Assembly: GCA_036874045.1 (NCBI GenBank)
Contig: CM072347.1
Coordinates: 6,202,501 to 6,266,500, forward strand
Reading direction: 5' to 3'
From: Cymodocea nodosa
Lineage: Eukaryota; Streptophyta; Magnoliopsida; Alismatales; Cymodoceaceae
Length of the DNA: 64,000 nucleotides
The first letter of the stretch is position 1, and each line of letters begins with the position of its first letter. Shown here one piece after another: positions 11,136-22,066 of the stretch. Below the pieces are notes generated by a model. The model saw only the letters and a program-made list of their open reading frames with translations, did no database searches and had not been told where the DNA came from. Position numbers and translations under genes: made by a program.

Positions 11136-11561
11136 TCTAAGTTTTACTCCTCGTAAGTACCTCTCTACTTTTTTTTCTTTTTCATTCTGCTAACTGAAAT
11201 GAAGTTAAATCTATGTCATCAATGCATCATTCTAATCAAAATTTGTTTAAATCTGAACATTATATAAATATTTTACTTGCAGGTCATTTTATGTTATGTA
11301 GAATTTACATTTTACCTTACAACATGTAGAAATTTTCAAGCATCTATCCTGTCATTCAGCAAATCGTAAATCTATTAAACATTCATTCATAAAGTTCTAC
11401 AAAATATATATAACATTCAATAAATTCCATTCATTTCACATTCAAAACACGTATGAAAAGTACATCTGAAAAATTTATATTCAATAATATGAATCAATTT
11501 ACACTACAAATACATCATACAATTTTCATACAATTCTATACAAGTAGACGAACAATACAAT
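11136..11561. other. AT-rich spacer between ORF4 and ORF3
   Basis: No coding potential or recognised signal. Homologous spacers lie at 18421-18844 and 34136-34554. Confidence 0.5.
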
Positions 11562-12819
11562 TTAGTCTCTATTCCTAAGTTCATCTACTTCCTTTTGGAG
11601 TTTTTCTAATTGTACCTCTAATTGATTAATTCTTTCTACAACTCCTGTAATTCCTCTAGAAGGTACAGCAATCTCTACAGCTACAAAATTTCTGTATTCT
11701 TTCATTGAAATGATTCTTGATCTGATCCTTTTTGATGTCCATTTCATGATATCAATACAATCCACCATCAGCAGTGGAATCAAATCTCCATAAAACAATT
11801 TCTTCTTTACTATTCTAAGCTTGGAGATAAGAACTGCAGTCCAATTTATTTGAATTCTATTTACAACTACAAACGTGGCCCATTTGACAAATTGACTCAA
11901 TTCTATGTCATGGCCTTGTCGTTGATAGACATTTTTAATCAAAATGTTGGCTACCATGTGTGCTTTACCATTTAAATGCTTCAGTCTGTTTAATAAACGC
12001 ACACTAGGATTGATAGCCAAACTGTCCTTGATTTCTTGTTCTATCCATTCAACGACAATTATACTTTCCAAAATTTCCTACCCTTCATTCTTTAATCCAA
12101 AAATGTTGTGGAGAAGCTCTGGTGTTATCTGTACATCAGCTTCCTCCACGTTGGAAATTAATTTTCCTTCTTCTTCTCTCAAATTTGCATAAAAACAGGG
12201 CACTAGATTCTCATATACTACATGCCCTCTTTCTTGAGAAATAAAATTCAGTAGACCTTGGAATTCAAATAATTCTTTGATTTCTTGCATTCCATCCCAA
12301 TTTACTGGTCTACTGTAAATAATATCATAACCCCTAATTTCTTGGTATTTGATATAAGCTTCCTGACTCCAAAAATGTACTTCATTCAAAACTGTTGTTT
12401 CATCTTCCTCTAACATAGGCTGAACTTGAACATGTTCTGCAGATTCTTGAATTTTTGCTTCTACTTCTGTCTGTGGTGGTGTGCTGGCATAACTCTCCAC
12501 TCTGTCTTGAATTCTTTCCATAGATTGCTGAAGAGTTTCTTGCTCTTCAATGGAATCTGTAAAGTCATTTTTGTCCAAATGGCTTAGTTCAGCTTCTTCA
12601 TTTTCTGCTCTTTCTTCTTCCTCCTGACTACCAATCTGCTCTGTCACTGTTCTTTCTGATTTTGTGGCAGATTGGGATGGAGTCACAGGCAATTCAGTTT
12701 CTGCCCTAATTTCTATTTCTTCTTCTTGTACAAGCTGTAGACTAATTTTAGCCTATTTTTTTTCTTCTCTTTGCTCCTGCTGCTGCTGCTCCTGTTCCTC
12801 CTTAGAATCGGATAGCAAG
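11562..12819 (-). pseudogene. ORF3, C-terminal part, plant-transposon-type domain (PF20167-like), gypsy element 1
   Basis: An acidic, Glu-rich N-terminal stretch is followed by FEFQGLLNFISQERGHVVYE, CFYANLRE, TPELLHNIFGLKNEG, RLLNRLKHLNGKAHMVANIL and QRQGHDIELSQFVKWAT. This is the pattern I know from the putative plant transposon protein domain (PF20167). The C-terminus is a short leucine-heptad coiled coil (VERINQLEVQLEKLQKEVDE). The ORF lies in the env position of Athila elements, after integrase. Its upstream part continues at 28991-29155 across element 2. Its biochemical role is unknown. Confidence 0.7.
12815..12819. repeat. Left target-site duplication of gypsy element 2
   Basis: GCAAG here and GTAGG at 28991-28995 flank element 2. 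The related uninterrupted sequence at about 20113-20120 reads GCAGG, so the two flanks look like one 5-bp duplication with a transition in each. Confidence 0.6.
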
Positions 12820-15015
12820 TGTTTGGATTTTCCCAGCCCTACACTAGAAAAACTTGGATTTGTTACTTCTGTTTTACTTAGTTAATTTATCTTTATGTCT
12901 ATTCTTACTTTTAGAAGTAAACAAACAACCTTTAATACAATTTAGATATTAATTCCAATTTGTACTTTAACTGCAAGTGCACAGTGTCTATTGTATCAGT
13001 GTGCAAGTATAGGTCAATCCCACAGGGAATTGCTGACGAATTTAAAAACTATTTGATTGTTAACAGTTCAAATTTATATTCAATAAGCACTCTGTTGAAT
13101 TATAGTTAACTCAACGGACAAAGTTTGTTGAGTTATGGCTAACTCAACGAACTATCCTCGTGCACTTAAATTAACTCCACGAGCCTGTCTCTTCTTTATA
13201 ATATTGCTATTTACAGAGGAATTCAACCAACCATTGGACGATTCCACAGATTGTAAATAACATCAATTAAGCTTTTTAATACTAGTTAACATTGGATTTA
13301 TCATTAAGCAATACTAACATTCAGATGATTCAAATAGTAACCATTAAAATCTTTAAGTATTTTGTATGAACCAATTTCAGTAAACTATAAAATTAAAACT
13401 AACATAAAACAATCACAAAACTGATACAGATAACATTAATCACGATACAACACAAACAATACAACACTCAAATACAACATACAAACAAAGATAAATTGTT
13501 TTTGATATTTTTGTTTTGATGTGAACATGGAAATGGGCGAAAGGTGAAATGTAAAGTAATCTCACTTGCCAGTAAATACTTCCGACACTACTTGCAACGC
13601 GATTACACCACTGAAAATTAAACCACTTACAATTCTGTCTCCTCTCCCTATAGAATCGTGAGTCTAGAATTGCAAGATGATCTCTTCTTCAGCATACAGG
13701 CATCAACCTGAAGCCAAGGCTAAAAACTTTACGATCTCCTAAAATATGAGTCGGCACTTGGTGAAAATGGCTTCCCTTCCCGTGACGCGATCACTCCTCA
13801 TAGTGGTTGTCAAGCACTGTGTTTGGCTTGGAATCGACCCGACATCAGGCAAGTATCCTCACAGATCTCCGATGGTTGGTGATTATGGTGGTGATGATGG
13901 TGGTGATGGTTGGTGTGGTACTTCAGAGAATTGTGATGCTCATCCTCCTCTACACACACTGTCCGTCCATCGATCACACATCGATCACACTTTCTTCTTT
14001 TTTTCTTCTTTTCTTTTATATTTCTTCAGTAGTAACTGCTTCTACTTGAATGATCGGTTGGATTTCCTTCATTCATATCAACGGCGATGCTTCCTTCTCC
14101 TGCACGATACGTGCAAACGTGGTTTTTCCTTCCAACTATCCTGTTTCTACAATCGCTACAATGGCATATTAGAAAATATATAGTCCGTGGAGTTACAGAT
14201 AACTCAACAGACTTTCTTCGTTGATTTAACTATAAAACATGTGCATAAATTTAACTATCCGATGCTTAGGTGCATTTCGGATACTTAAGAACTTAACTAT
14301 CCGATGCTCAGATGCATTTCGGATAGTTACAGATAACTCACTGATACATAACTTAAGTAAATCTACCAGATCTCGACACGTGTCAGCAGCAGTTTTAATC
14401 ATAAAATAACATTTCAGAGATTTACAGGTCTAACTATCCGATGCTCAGATGCATTTCGGATAGTTACAACTAACTCACCGAAAATCCACTTAAGTCACTT
14501 TCCCAGAACATGACACGTGTCATCAGCTATTTTATAAATAAAAAGAGATTTCGAAGAGTTATAGGGATAACTATCCAATGCCCAACTGCAATTTCGGATA
14601 GTTATAGATAACTCACCGAAAGTTCACTTAAGTCATTCATTCTGGTTTCGACACGCGTACTTCAGAAAATAATAAAATATTCTTTCAAAACATAACTGTT
14701 CGACAATATAAACATAACTATCCAACATATTCGGTCTATTAAACATAACTATCTGAAATATGTTCGGTATGTTAAACATAATTGTCTGAAATATCAGAAA
14801 ATTCGGATACTTAAGAATTTCATAGCCTGCAACTTACCGACAGTTCATAAATGTACTAAATTAACATTAATTCCCCAAAATTAAGCAGATTCTTCAATTA
14901 AAGCATATAATAGTGCAATTATAACATAATGACTTAATTCTTATATGATAAGCTAAATATTATGCAATTAGCCATCATTTAACCATTAATAATATGCACT
15001 TTTTCATTCTAAACA
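12820..15015 (-). repeat. 3' LTR of gypsy element 2
   Basis: Runs from TGTTTGGATTTTCCCAG (12820) to TTCTAAACA (15015) in plus-strand reading, i.e. TGTTTAG...CCAAACA in element orientation. Polypurine tract 2 abuts it. It contains a GC-richer block at about 13720-13950 and the U3 inverted-repeat array at about 14180-14790. Confidence 0.85.
14180..14790 (-). repeat. U3 array of short inverted repeats, element 2 3' LTR
   Basis: Three or more tandem modules with TAACTATCCGATGC facing TTTCGGATAGTTA, a CTTAAGT box and a GACACGTGTC-type site, followed by degenerate TAACTATCCGA units. Confidence 0.8.
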
Positions 15016-15028
15016 CTTCCCCCATACC
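15016..15028 (-). promoter_or_regulatory. Polypurine tract 2 of gypsy element 2
   Basis: GGTATGGGGGAAG on the minus strand, directly abutting the LTR start. Confidence 0.85.
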
Positions 15029-16309
15029 TAAATTTTGCTAGTCCCTTAGAAAACTAAGATCTAATTAATAGGTCTTTAAAAGTGCTAGAATTAATTCTTC
15101 CCTTTTTTTTCTTCTGTTTAGTATAAAAATATATTCTGTATGTTTCAGTAATCAACCTGCAAAGATACTTATAATATATGTAAATTACATTCAAAGTATA
15201 TCATCATCATATAGGTGTTAATTATATTATCGCTTGTTCTTCTTTTCATCATCTGTCATCCTGAATTTTCCAATAAGATTTCTAGAAGAAATTTCAACAA
15301 CATACGAATCAAAGTACAATCCAATTCAATCTAATTAAGACAAGTAGAATAAAGAATTGTATCTCCCTTAAACAACTTCAAAAGTCAGTTCCAGATTCAT
15401 ATTTCAGCAATTCTAGATAACAGAAAATATACTCGATTCATAAGATATTTGTATTTCACAAAACACTTGTATCTTTTCAGAACAGTATATGTTTTTTTTT
15501 TTTTGTATTTTAAAAGTTAATTTGACAAGCTTGAATCATACAAGAGCTTTCTAATGTACCCATGTAATGAGCTTTCAGTCAACAATCCTAGATCTGATTA
15601 AGATCTTAGGTTGCCAGATTTTAAGAGCCCTTTTTCTGGTCAACAATCCTTACATACCTATCTGCTCAAGTACAAAAGACTTGTGATCAAACAAGTCAAT
15701 AAACTCTCAAAATTTTCCCTTTTTTTTTTTTTTTCAATCAACACTACAAATACAAAACAAAACATTAATCACATACTATATATGTACGTATTTCATTAAT
15801 ACAGATGAAGTAAAACTCCAATCTCATATAATCTTATTTCTATCATTTACTGAAAATATGAATCCATAACAATAAGCTCATACTTTTTCTGTAGTTTAAT
15901 AAGATCTACACATAAATCATTCTACAAGTTCAATCAGTCAAATTAAATGTATCTTTAATCATATGTGTTTCATTTAATCTAGAATTCACATCTCAACTCC
16001 TTCAGGACTTTAGATAATTTTCTGATTAAGCATTAAGTATTCTGATTTCATTTTAAAATCGTGAAACTGTTAAACTCATGAACTTCAGAAAAAACATAAG
16101 ACACTATATCTAGATTTGCATAAATAATAAATTCTATAGCATCTTCTATAGCCTTCTAAATATAACATTCAAGTAGTTTATAAAAATTTTGCAGTCTCAA
16201 TTATCAGATAGTTACAGCAAGTTCATAAAAATTTTCAATTTCCTCAAAACTTTGCAGTACCATTTTAATTCCTTTAATTAACAAACTTACATGACTGTTA
16301 CTTTAATTA
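15029..16309 (-). other. Inter-polypurine spacer of element 2
   Basis: AT-rich and homologous to 6213-7501. No sense-strand gene. It contains poly-T runs near 15490 and 15720 and a recurring antisense reading frame at about 15555-15730. Confidence 0.6.
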
Positions 16310-16324
16310 CCTCCCCCCTATACC
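16310..16324 (-). promoter_or_regulatory. Polypurine tract 1 of gypsy element 2
   Basis: GGTATAGGGGGGAGG on the minus strand, preceded by TTGAGGACAATGCAAAA. It is about 1.3 kb from the LTR. Confidence 0.7.
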
Positions 16325-16771
16325 TACATTTTGCATTGTCCTCAATGTAAAAGATTTGACAATAAATACAGTAATTGTAGCAGGCATGAATACAATTTTA
16401 TTTGATTTAAAATTTAGGATAAGTAATTGGTTACATACCTTGTTCCATGTGTATCTCCTTCTGCATATTCTGATTTTTGATTCTGAAAAACTTTTCATTC
16501 CTAGATAAACATAGAATATAAAACAAAATAACATTTAACAGATATTAATAAATTAGTATCTTGTGTGGAACCCAGACTCCTATGCCTTTGGTGGCTCACA
16601 AGCAAGCTAGTTGGTTTCCCAGAATAGATACCAACAAATTGGATTGATATTTTGTTTTGTTTGTTTGTTTTTTTTTTTTTTTTTAAAATGAACATGAAAA
16701 CTTCAAAATTTCTTTTCTTTTTTTCTAAAAAAAATGCAGAATACACAACATTAAACACACAGAATCACACC
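16325..16771 (-). other. Spacer between F-box ORF and polypurine tract 1
   Basis: Non-coding. It contains a conserved block near 16560-16640 (TTGTGAGCCACCAAAGG-type in element orientation) shared with all copies, and a long poly-T run near 16668. Confidence 0.5.
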
Positions 16772-17910
16772 TTAAGAACATGATTGAAAAGTAGAAACAA
16801 ATGGAATTAATGTATCAATCCAAGCAAACTTTTTAGGCATAGTTCTTCTTGCTATTAATTCTGTTTTAATGCAGTTCTTGTTCCTTCTTAATTTGTAAAC
16901 ATGCAATATATTATAAATTCCAAATACGAGTGTATTACCATTAATGATATGTAATGCAGAAAGAGATCTTTTTTGGTTCCAAGGTAATGTAGCAGTTTCT
17001 ATTTCTACATCTATTTCAATATACTCCTCTTCCCACTTCCATTCATTCATGTCTTCCATAATCCATATTTGAAATTTCATTAGTTCATCCCACCATCTTA
17101 TCAGACATAAAGTAGGATCATCTTCTTCATTATACCACATTCCTATTTGAATTTCATTAAATTCTGTAGATGGTGGTTTAGCTATTTCACTCGGTACAAG
17201 TAAAATTTCTATATAATCATCATAACTATCTATGCTCACTATGTATAAATTAGATCTATATGCTATTGATATCTCTATGACTAAATAGATATATCCATCA
17301 AGTATGACATGTGTTTGGTTAATTAATGATTTCTATCCTAGATATATTATAATGTTTTCATTCCAAGATCTGTTTAGAAAATTATACACACTTAAGCGTA
17401 AATCTTCACCCCAATTTCCTGTAGGTCTCCAATAATATAATTTTTTAGAAATTGCAGAATTTTTATCAGAAAATATTAAAGCTAACCCACAATTTACATT
17501 TGGTGCTTCAAATCTATTAGGTCTTCCTATATTCCATTATTCTCCTATTATAGGATTTCTTATCAAAATATCAGGTAATAATAAACTTGCATACATTGGT
17601 CTCGTCTTGTATATGATTAATCCTTCATCTATCCCCATAATATGATTTATTCCTTCTAATGCATTGGATGGAATTCCAGTAGTTTCTTCCATAGCTAGAT
17701 ATTCATGGGTATTTGAACTACGATTAAATGACCTCCATATGAATCCATCTCTAATCTTAGTCATTTTTGCAACTTGTAGTCCCTGAAAATATTTTTCTTC
17801 AATACAGTCTTTAATTTCTTTGATACACAACACAGCCTGCACAGATCTTTAGCTAATAAATTACTCAATACTTCCCTTTGTGCATCCAACGGTAATTGCA
17901 TCAATTCCAT
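16772..17910 (-). pseudogene. F-box/FBA gene copy carried by gypsy element 2
   Basis: Same gene as at 7943-9079, with start ATG at 17910 and stop at 16772. Conserved segments include MTKIRDGFIWRSFNRSS, EGINHIMGIDEGLIIY, LPDILIRNPI and RWWDELMKFQIWIMEDMNEW. Because the gag-like ORF is missing from this element, the F-box ORF follows ORF4 directly. Several breaks are present. It remains strongly similar to the other copies at protein level, which suggests either recent amplification or past selection; codon-level comparison would separate these. Confidence 0.75.
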
Positions 17911-17938
17911 TTGTCGATTCAGTCTGAAGTTTTCCATT

Positions 17939-18163
17939 CTATAAATATTTGTTGTCGGATGAAGTTGAATCAGCTGCTTCTCCTTCCAGTTCCTTCAAAG
18001 CATTCTCCTTTCTTTTAAAAGTGCTGGTAACTCGTAAATAACATTCTGTTTCATATATATACTGTGCATCCTTAAAGTGAATAAATCTCATTGCAAGAAC
18101 GTGTCTTGCAACGTGCATCGTGGTTCCTATTTTTATGGGTACGTGTACCACTACTAATTTCAA
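17939..18163 (-). pseudogene. ORF4, small conserved unknown, element 2
   Basis: About 75 residues with the core MKLVVVHVPIKIGTTMHVAR, RFIHFKDAQYIYETECYLRV and a Lys/Glu-rich tail. It is homologous to 10644-10883 and 34768-35040. No family recognised. Confidence 0.5.
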
Positions 18164-18179
18164 ATTTTGGTAACCGCTA

Positions 18180-18420
18180 AACCAACGAAGTTTCGTTCGT
18201 GGTTAGAAGAATAACCGTTCTGCTTAATCCACGAACTAACCTCGTTGAGTTATAGATTACTCAACAGAACACACTCGGTTACTGTTGCTAACTCCACAGA
18301 CTAACTTCGTTGAGTTACAGATAACTCAATGGAGTGACCTTATATTATATTACTGACCTCATAGAGTTACGGTTAACTCAACGGACTTACTTCGTTGAGT
18401 TAACACTTAGTAACTTCTAA
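18180..18420. repeat. Hairpin cluster between ORF3 and ORF4, element 2
   Basis: TTCGTTGAGTTA / TAACTCAA(C/T)G(G/A)A pairs and CGAAGTTTCGTTCG, at the position homologous to 10890-11135. Confidence 0.75.
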
Positions 18421-18844
18421 GTTTTACTCTCGTAAGTTCTTTTCTATTCTGTTTTTTTTTTTTTCTTTGTCATTCTACTAACTATAATAAAGTTAAATCT
18501 ATGTCATTAATGCCTCATTTTGATTAAAATACATTTAAATCTAAACATTATATAAAGATTTAACTTGTAGGTCATTTTATGTTATGCAGAATTTACATTT
18601 TACCTTATAACATGTAGAAATTTTTAAGCAATTATCTTGTCATTCAACAAATTGTAAATCTGTTACATATTCATTCATAAAGTTCCACAAATTACATAAT
18701 ATTCAATAAATTCCATTCATTTCACATCCAACACACGTATGAAAATTGCATCTGAAAAATTATCTTCATTAATATGAATCAATTACATTACAAGTACATC
18801 ATACAATTTCATACAATTTTACACAAGTAGATGAACAGTACAAT
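18421..18844. other. AT-rich spacer between ORF4 and ORF3, element 2
   Basis: No coding potential or recognised signal. Homologous to 11136-11561. Confidence 0.5.
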
Positions 18845-20441
18845 TTAATCTCTATGCCTAAGTTCATCTACTTCCTTCTGGAGTTTTTCTAATTGCTACT
18901 CTAATTGATTTATCCTTTCTACTGCTCCCGAAATTCCTCTAGAAGGTACAGCTAGTTTTGCAGCTACAAAATTCCTGTATTCTTTCACTGAAATGGTTCT
19001 AGATCTGATCCTTTTTGATGTCCATTTCGTGAAATCAATACAGTCCACCATCAGTAGTGGAATCAAATCTCCATAAAATAATTTATTCTTCACTGTTTTC
19101 AGCTTGGAGATAAAAACTGCAGACCAATTTATTTGGATCTTATTTACAACTGCATACGTGGCCCATTTGACAAATTGACTTAATTCTATGTCATGGCCCT
19201 GTCGTTGATAGACATTCTTAATTAGAATGTTAGCTACGATGTGTGCTTTACCATTTAAATGCTTCAATCTGTTTAATAATGGCACACCAGAATTGATAGC
19301 TAAACAATCCTTGATTTGCTGCTCAGTCCATTCAACTGCAGTTGTATCTTCCAAAATTTTTATTCCTTCATTCTTTAATCCAAAAATGTTGTGGAGAAGC
19401 TCTGGTGTTATCTGTACATCAGCTTCCTCCACGTTTGAAATTAATCCTCCTTCTCCTTCTCTTAAATTTGCATAGAAACAGGGCACTAAATTCTCATATA
19501 CTGCATGCCCTCTTTCTTGAGATATAAATTGCAGTAGACCTTGGAATTCAAATAATTCTTTGATTTCTTGCATTCCATCCCAATTTATTAGTCTACTGTA
19601 TCGTAACCCCTTATTTCTTGATATTTAGTATAAGCTTCTTGACTACTAAAGTGTACTTCATTCAAAATTGTTGTTTCAGTCGGGTTAGGAAGGTGACTTT
19701 GTTGCTCTAGAGGGGTTTGTCTTGGTCTTCCTCTAGCATAGGCTGCATTTGAATATTCTCTTCAGATTCCTGAATTTTTGCTTTTGCTTCTTTCTATGGT
19801 GGTGAGCCGGCAAAACTCTCCACTCTGTCTTGAATTCTTTCCATAATTTGCTAAAGAGTTTCTTGCTCTTCAATGGAATCTATGAAATTATTTTTGTCCA
19901 AATTGCTTCTTTCAGCCTCTTCATTTTCTACTCTTTCTTCTTCCTCCTGACTACCAATCTATTCTGTTACTATTCTTTCTGATTCTGTAACAGATTGGGA
20001 TGGAGTCACGGGCAATTCAATTTTTGCCCTAATTTCTATTTCTTCTTGTACAGGCTGCAAACTAATTTCAGCCTGATTTTCTTCTTTTCTTTGCTCCTCC
20101 TACTCCTCAGAATCGGATAGCAGGTTAAAAAAAATCTGCTCCACAGGCCCTATAAAAATTGGTACTTCAGATTTAATTTCCTCATATTCAGGCACTTTTT
20201 CTTTTCCTTTCCATTTTCTGATTAGTTGTGCCTATTCTTCCTCTTCTAAAATTAAATCTACAAAAATAGGCTCTGTAGGCCTTCGAGCCACAGGTACTAG
20301 CTCTTCCTGTTTAATTCTTCCAATAATTGTTGGTCTCGAAGGACCAGCTTTCACTTCTTTTGCAGCATATCTAACAGTAGTTCTGGTAGTAGCTTCGTGA
20401 TGTTGTTCTACTTTGATTTTATATTGGGCATTCAACTTTTC

Positions 20442-20452
20442 TACAACCCTCC
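20442..20452. repeat. Target-site duplication of the SINE-like insertion, left copy
   Basis: TACAACCCTCC, identical to 20871-20881 on the other side of the insertion. Confidence 0.9.
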
Positions 20453-20870
20453 TTTTTTTTTTTTTTTTCAAGGTCCTCCTTAGACACTCAAACAGCCTGA
20501 TGAACACCAGGAGTATCCTTAGAGGTGATAGAAGGTGAACCTTCATGAACACTCAAACAGCCTGGTATATACTAGGAGTATCCATGGAGGTGATAACATG
20601 TGAGTCTCAATAGACACTCAAATGGCGTGGTATACACCAGAAGTATCTAAAGAGACGAAAGCTTGTAGGGGGCCTTGCTAGGCCCACTTTGGTAAGTGAT
20701 GCTCACAGCTACAGCTTGCCAATGCTTGAGCAGAGTCAACACTACTGCCCATAGGCACTGCACGAGAACTTCCCAAGTGGTCACCCATCCTGGTTCTGCA
20801 CCCGCCCAAACACAGTTAACTCCAGAGTTCTTATAGGAGTCAGTGCCTGGTAGTAGGTGTAAATGCACCT
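20453..20870 (-). mobile_element. 5S-rRNA-derived SINE-like retroposon with 11-bp target-site duplication
   Basis: On the minus strand the 5' head (20870 down to about 20753) is clearly 5S-rRNA-derived. It has an intact internal control box C, AGGATGGGTGACC, then CTTGGGAAGTTCTCGTG, and a diverged box A (AACTGTGTTTGGGCGG). The body holds three copies of a 65-bp unit (20484, 20549, 20614) starting ACACTCAAA. It ends in a 16-base poly-A tail (poly-T at 20453-20468). The whole is flanked by a perfect 11-bp duplication TACAACCCTCC (20442-20452 and 20871-20881). A pol III head, poly-A tail and long flanking duplication are hallmarks of LINE-mobilised SINEs. The perfect duplication implies a recent insertion. 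Confidence 0.85.
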
Positions 20871-21491
20871 TACAACCCTCCTTTTGTACAGTGCATCAAA
20901 CACCAGGTGTGCTTTAGCCACTACCAAATCTTTTGATTCTCCTTGGTTCTTCCCAACTTGAACCAGTTCTGTAAATTCTCTTATTTCTTCTTCAGTCGAA
21001 GGCCCCATCATTTCTACTTGTGCCAATGGCTTACATGGTGGAACTGAAGGTCTAGGCTGCTGCTCCTCAGGAACAGGTCTTTCAGCAGTCGGCTCCTCTT
21101 GTCCCTTAGTTGCCTCTTCTTCATTTTCTTTCCTTTCTTGCTCCCAGATTGCCCATTTAGCTCGTCTATAGATTCGTCTTTTGAACCAGAGCCAGGACTT
21201 ACGTTGGATTAATTCTAGGGCAACTTCATTACTTGGCCTTATTTGTCTTTCTTTGCTTACAACTATTTCTGTTGCTATTCTGATTCGTGTTTCCATTATT
21301 TAAGGTATTTGTATACCCAAATCTACTAAATCTCTTCTGAAATTGAAACGTTCTGATTCTACCTTCTGTAGCTCTTTCTCTCTTCTCGTATTTCTGATCT
21401 TCTACCGTGTGTGCCACTCTTCTGATTCCTTCATAAATTCTGATGTATCAATAACCTCTTCCCAGAATTCAGGCGTCATCTTCCTCATCAT

Positions 21492-22066
21492 GGAGTTACA
21501 CAATAGCACGGAATCGCTCTAATTTCTACTATTCTAGATTCTAAATGATTTGTCGGATAATGCCCCTAAAACCCTAGGTTTTAGTTTAAATTAGCCCTAA
21601 GTTTAGGCGGGTAATCGGGTCATTTCCCGAACCAACTATTACTATTTTATCCACGGTCTTAGCTACAGTACTCCGTTGAGTTAACTGTAACTCAACGAAA
21701 TAAGTTCGTTGACTAACTCAAGACTCAACGGAGTAAGCTCGTTGAGTTAAGCGTAACTCAACGGACTCCCCGTACAAGCAAATATAATAATAAAAATATT
21801 ACAGAGAATAGCTTTTCTATTTTTTTACCGGTTTAACCGATACTATGTTTCGGTCAAACCTAAATATTTTTTATTTTTTATTTTTATTTCAGTTGAACCG
21901 ATACTGTTTCAGTAAAACCAATATTTTTTCCTAAAAATTAATATACAATTTTTTTATGTTCTAGTCATACCGATGGATCCAGTCGGTTGAACCGCAACTA
22001 TTTTTATGTTTTATATATATTTTTAATTTTTTTTTTATATATATAAACATAAAAAATGATTTCTTA
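21492..22066. repeat. INT-ORF3 gap: hairpins and a second inverted-repeat family
   Basis: 21660-21775 holds CCGTTGAGTTAACTGTAACTC-type palindromes and GTTGAGTTAAGCGTAACTCAAC. 21820-22000 holds a duplicated AT-rich unit built around GGTT(T/G)AACCGATACT and GTTTCGGTCAAACC. The homologous gap at 31348-31930 carries the same two families. No coding potential. Confidence 0.7.

Larger units (their letters stand above)
4842..12819 (-). mobile_element. Gypsy element 1 (Athila/Tat-like), 3' part, interrupted by element 2
   Basis: Minus-strand Ty3/gypsy remnant. In plus coordinates it shows a partial 3' LTR (4842-6199), polypurine tract 2 (6200-6212), a 1.3-kb spacer, polypurine tract 1 (7502-7516), F-box ORF (7943-9079), gag-like ORF (9267-10610), ORF4 (10644-10883) and ORF3 (11562-12819). 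ORF3 homology resumes at 28991-29155, on the far side of element 2. Pol is not present in this piece. The U5 side of the LTR lies beyond the copia A insertion. ORFs are long but interrupted at several points, so it is a fossil older than element 2. Confidence 0.8.
18845..21491 (-). pseudogene. ORF3 of element 2 (env-position ORF, PF20167-like), with SINE insertion
   Basis: It begins ATGATGAGGAAGATGACGCC (21491) and ends in the same leucine-heptad tail as the other copies. The N-terminal part is charged (METRIRIATEIVVSKERQIR..., WLWFKRRIYRRAKWAIWEQE), the middle is Glu/Pro-rich, and the C-terminal third is the plant-transposon-type domain (about 18896-19573: FEFQGLLQFISQERGH, LLNRLKHLNGKAHIVANIL). 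The homologous ORF in element E spans about 735 codons. It lies after integrase, the env position in Athila elements, but I see no clear signal peptide or fusion peptide. A SINE-like insertion at 20453-20870 interrupts it. Other breaks are present. Confidence 0.7.

Noticed and set aside
13746-14183. Plus-strand coding frame inside the LTR (also at 4874 and 27732)
   Set aside because: It runs opposite to the element and coincides with the GC-richer LTR block. There is no domain, and the frame is not kept in the LTR of element E or in the plus-orientation LTRs.
20753-20870. A functional 5S rRNA gene
   Set aside because: Only box C and part of the 3' half are well kept. The sequence is fused to an unrelated body and poly-A tail and lies inside a retrotransposon ORF.
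20453-20870. A Cassandra-type TRIM LTR (also carries 5S sequence)
   Set aside because: Ends are a poly-A tail and an 11-bp duplication rather than TG...CA ends with 5-bp duplications. No primer site or polypurine tract is seen.
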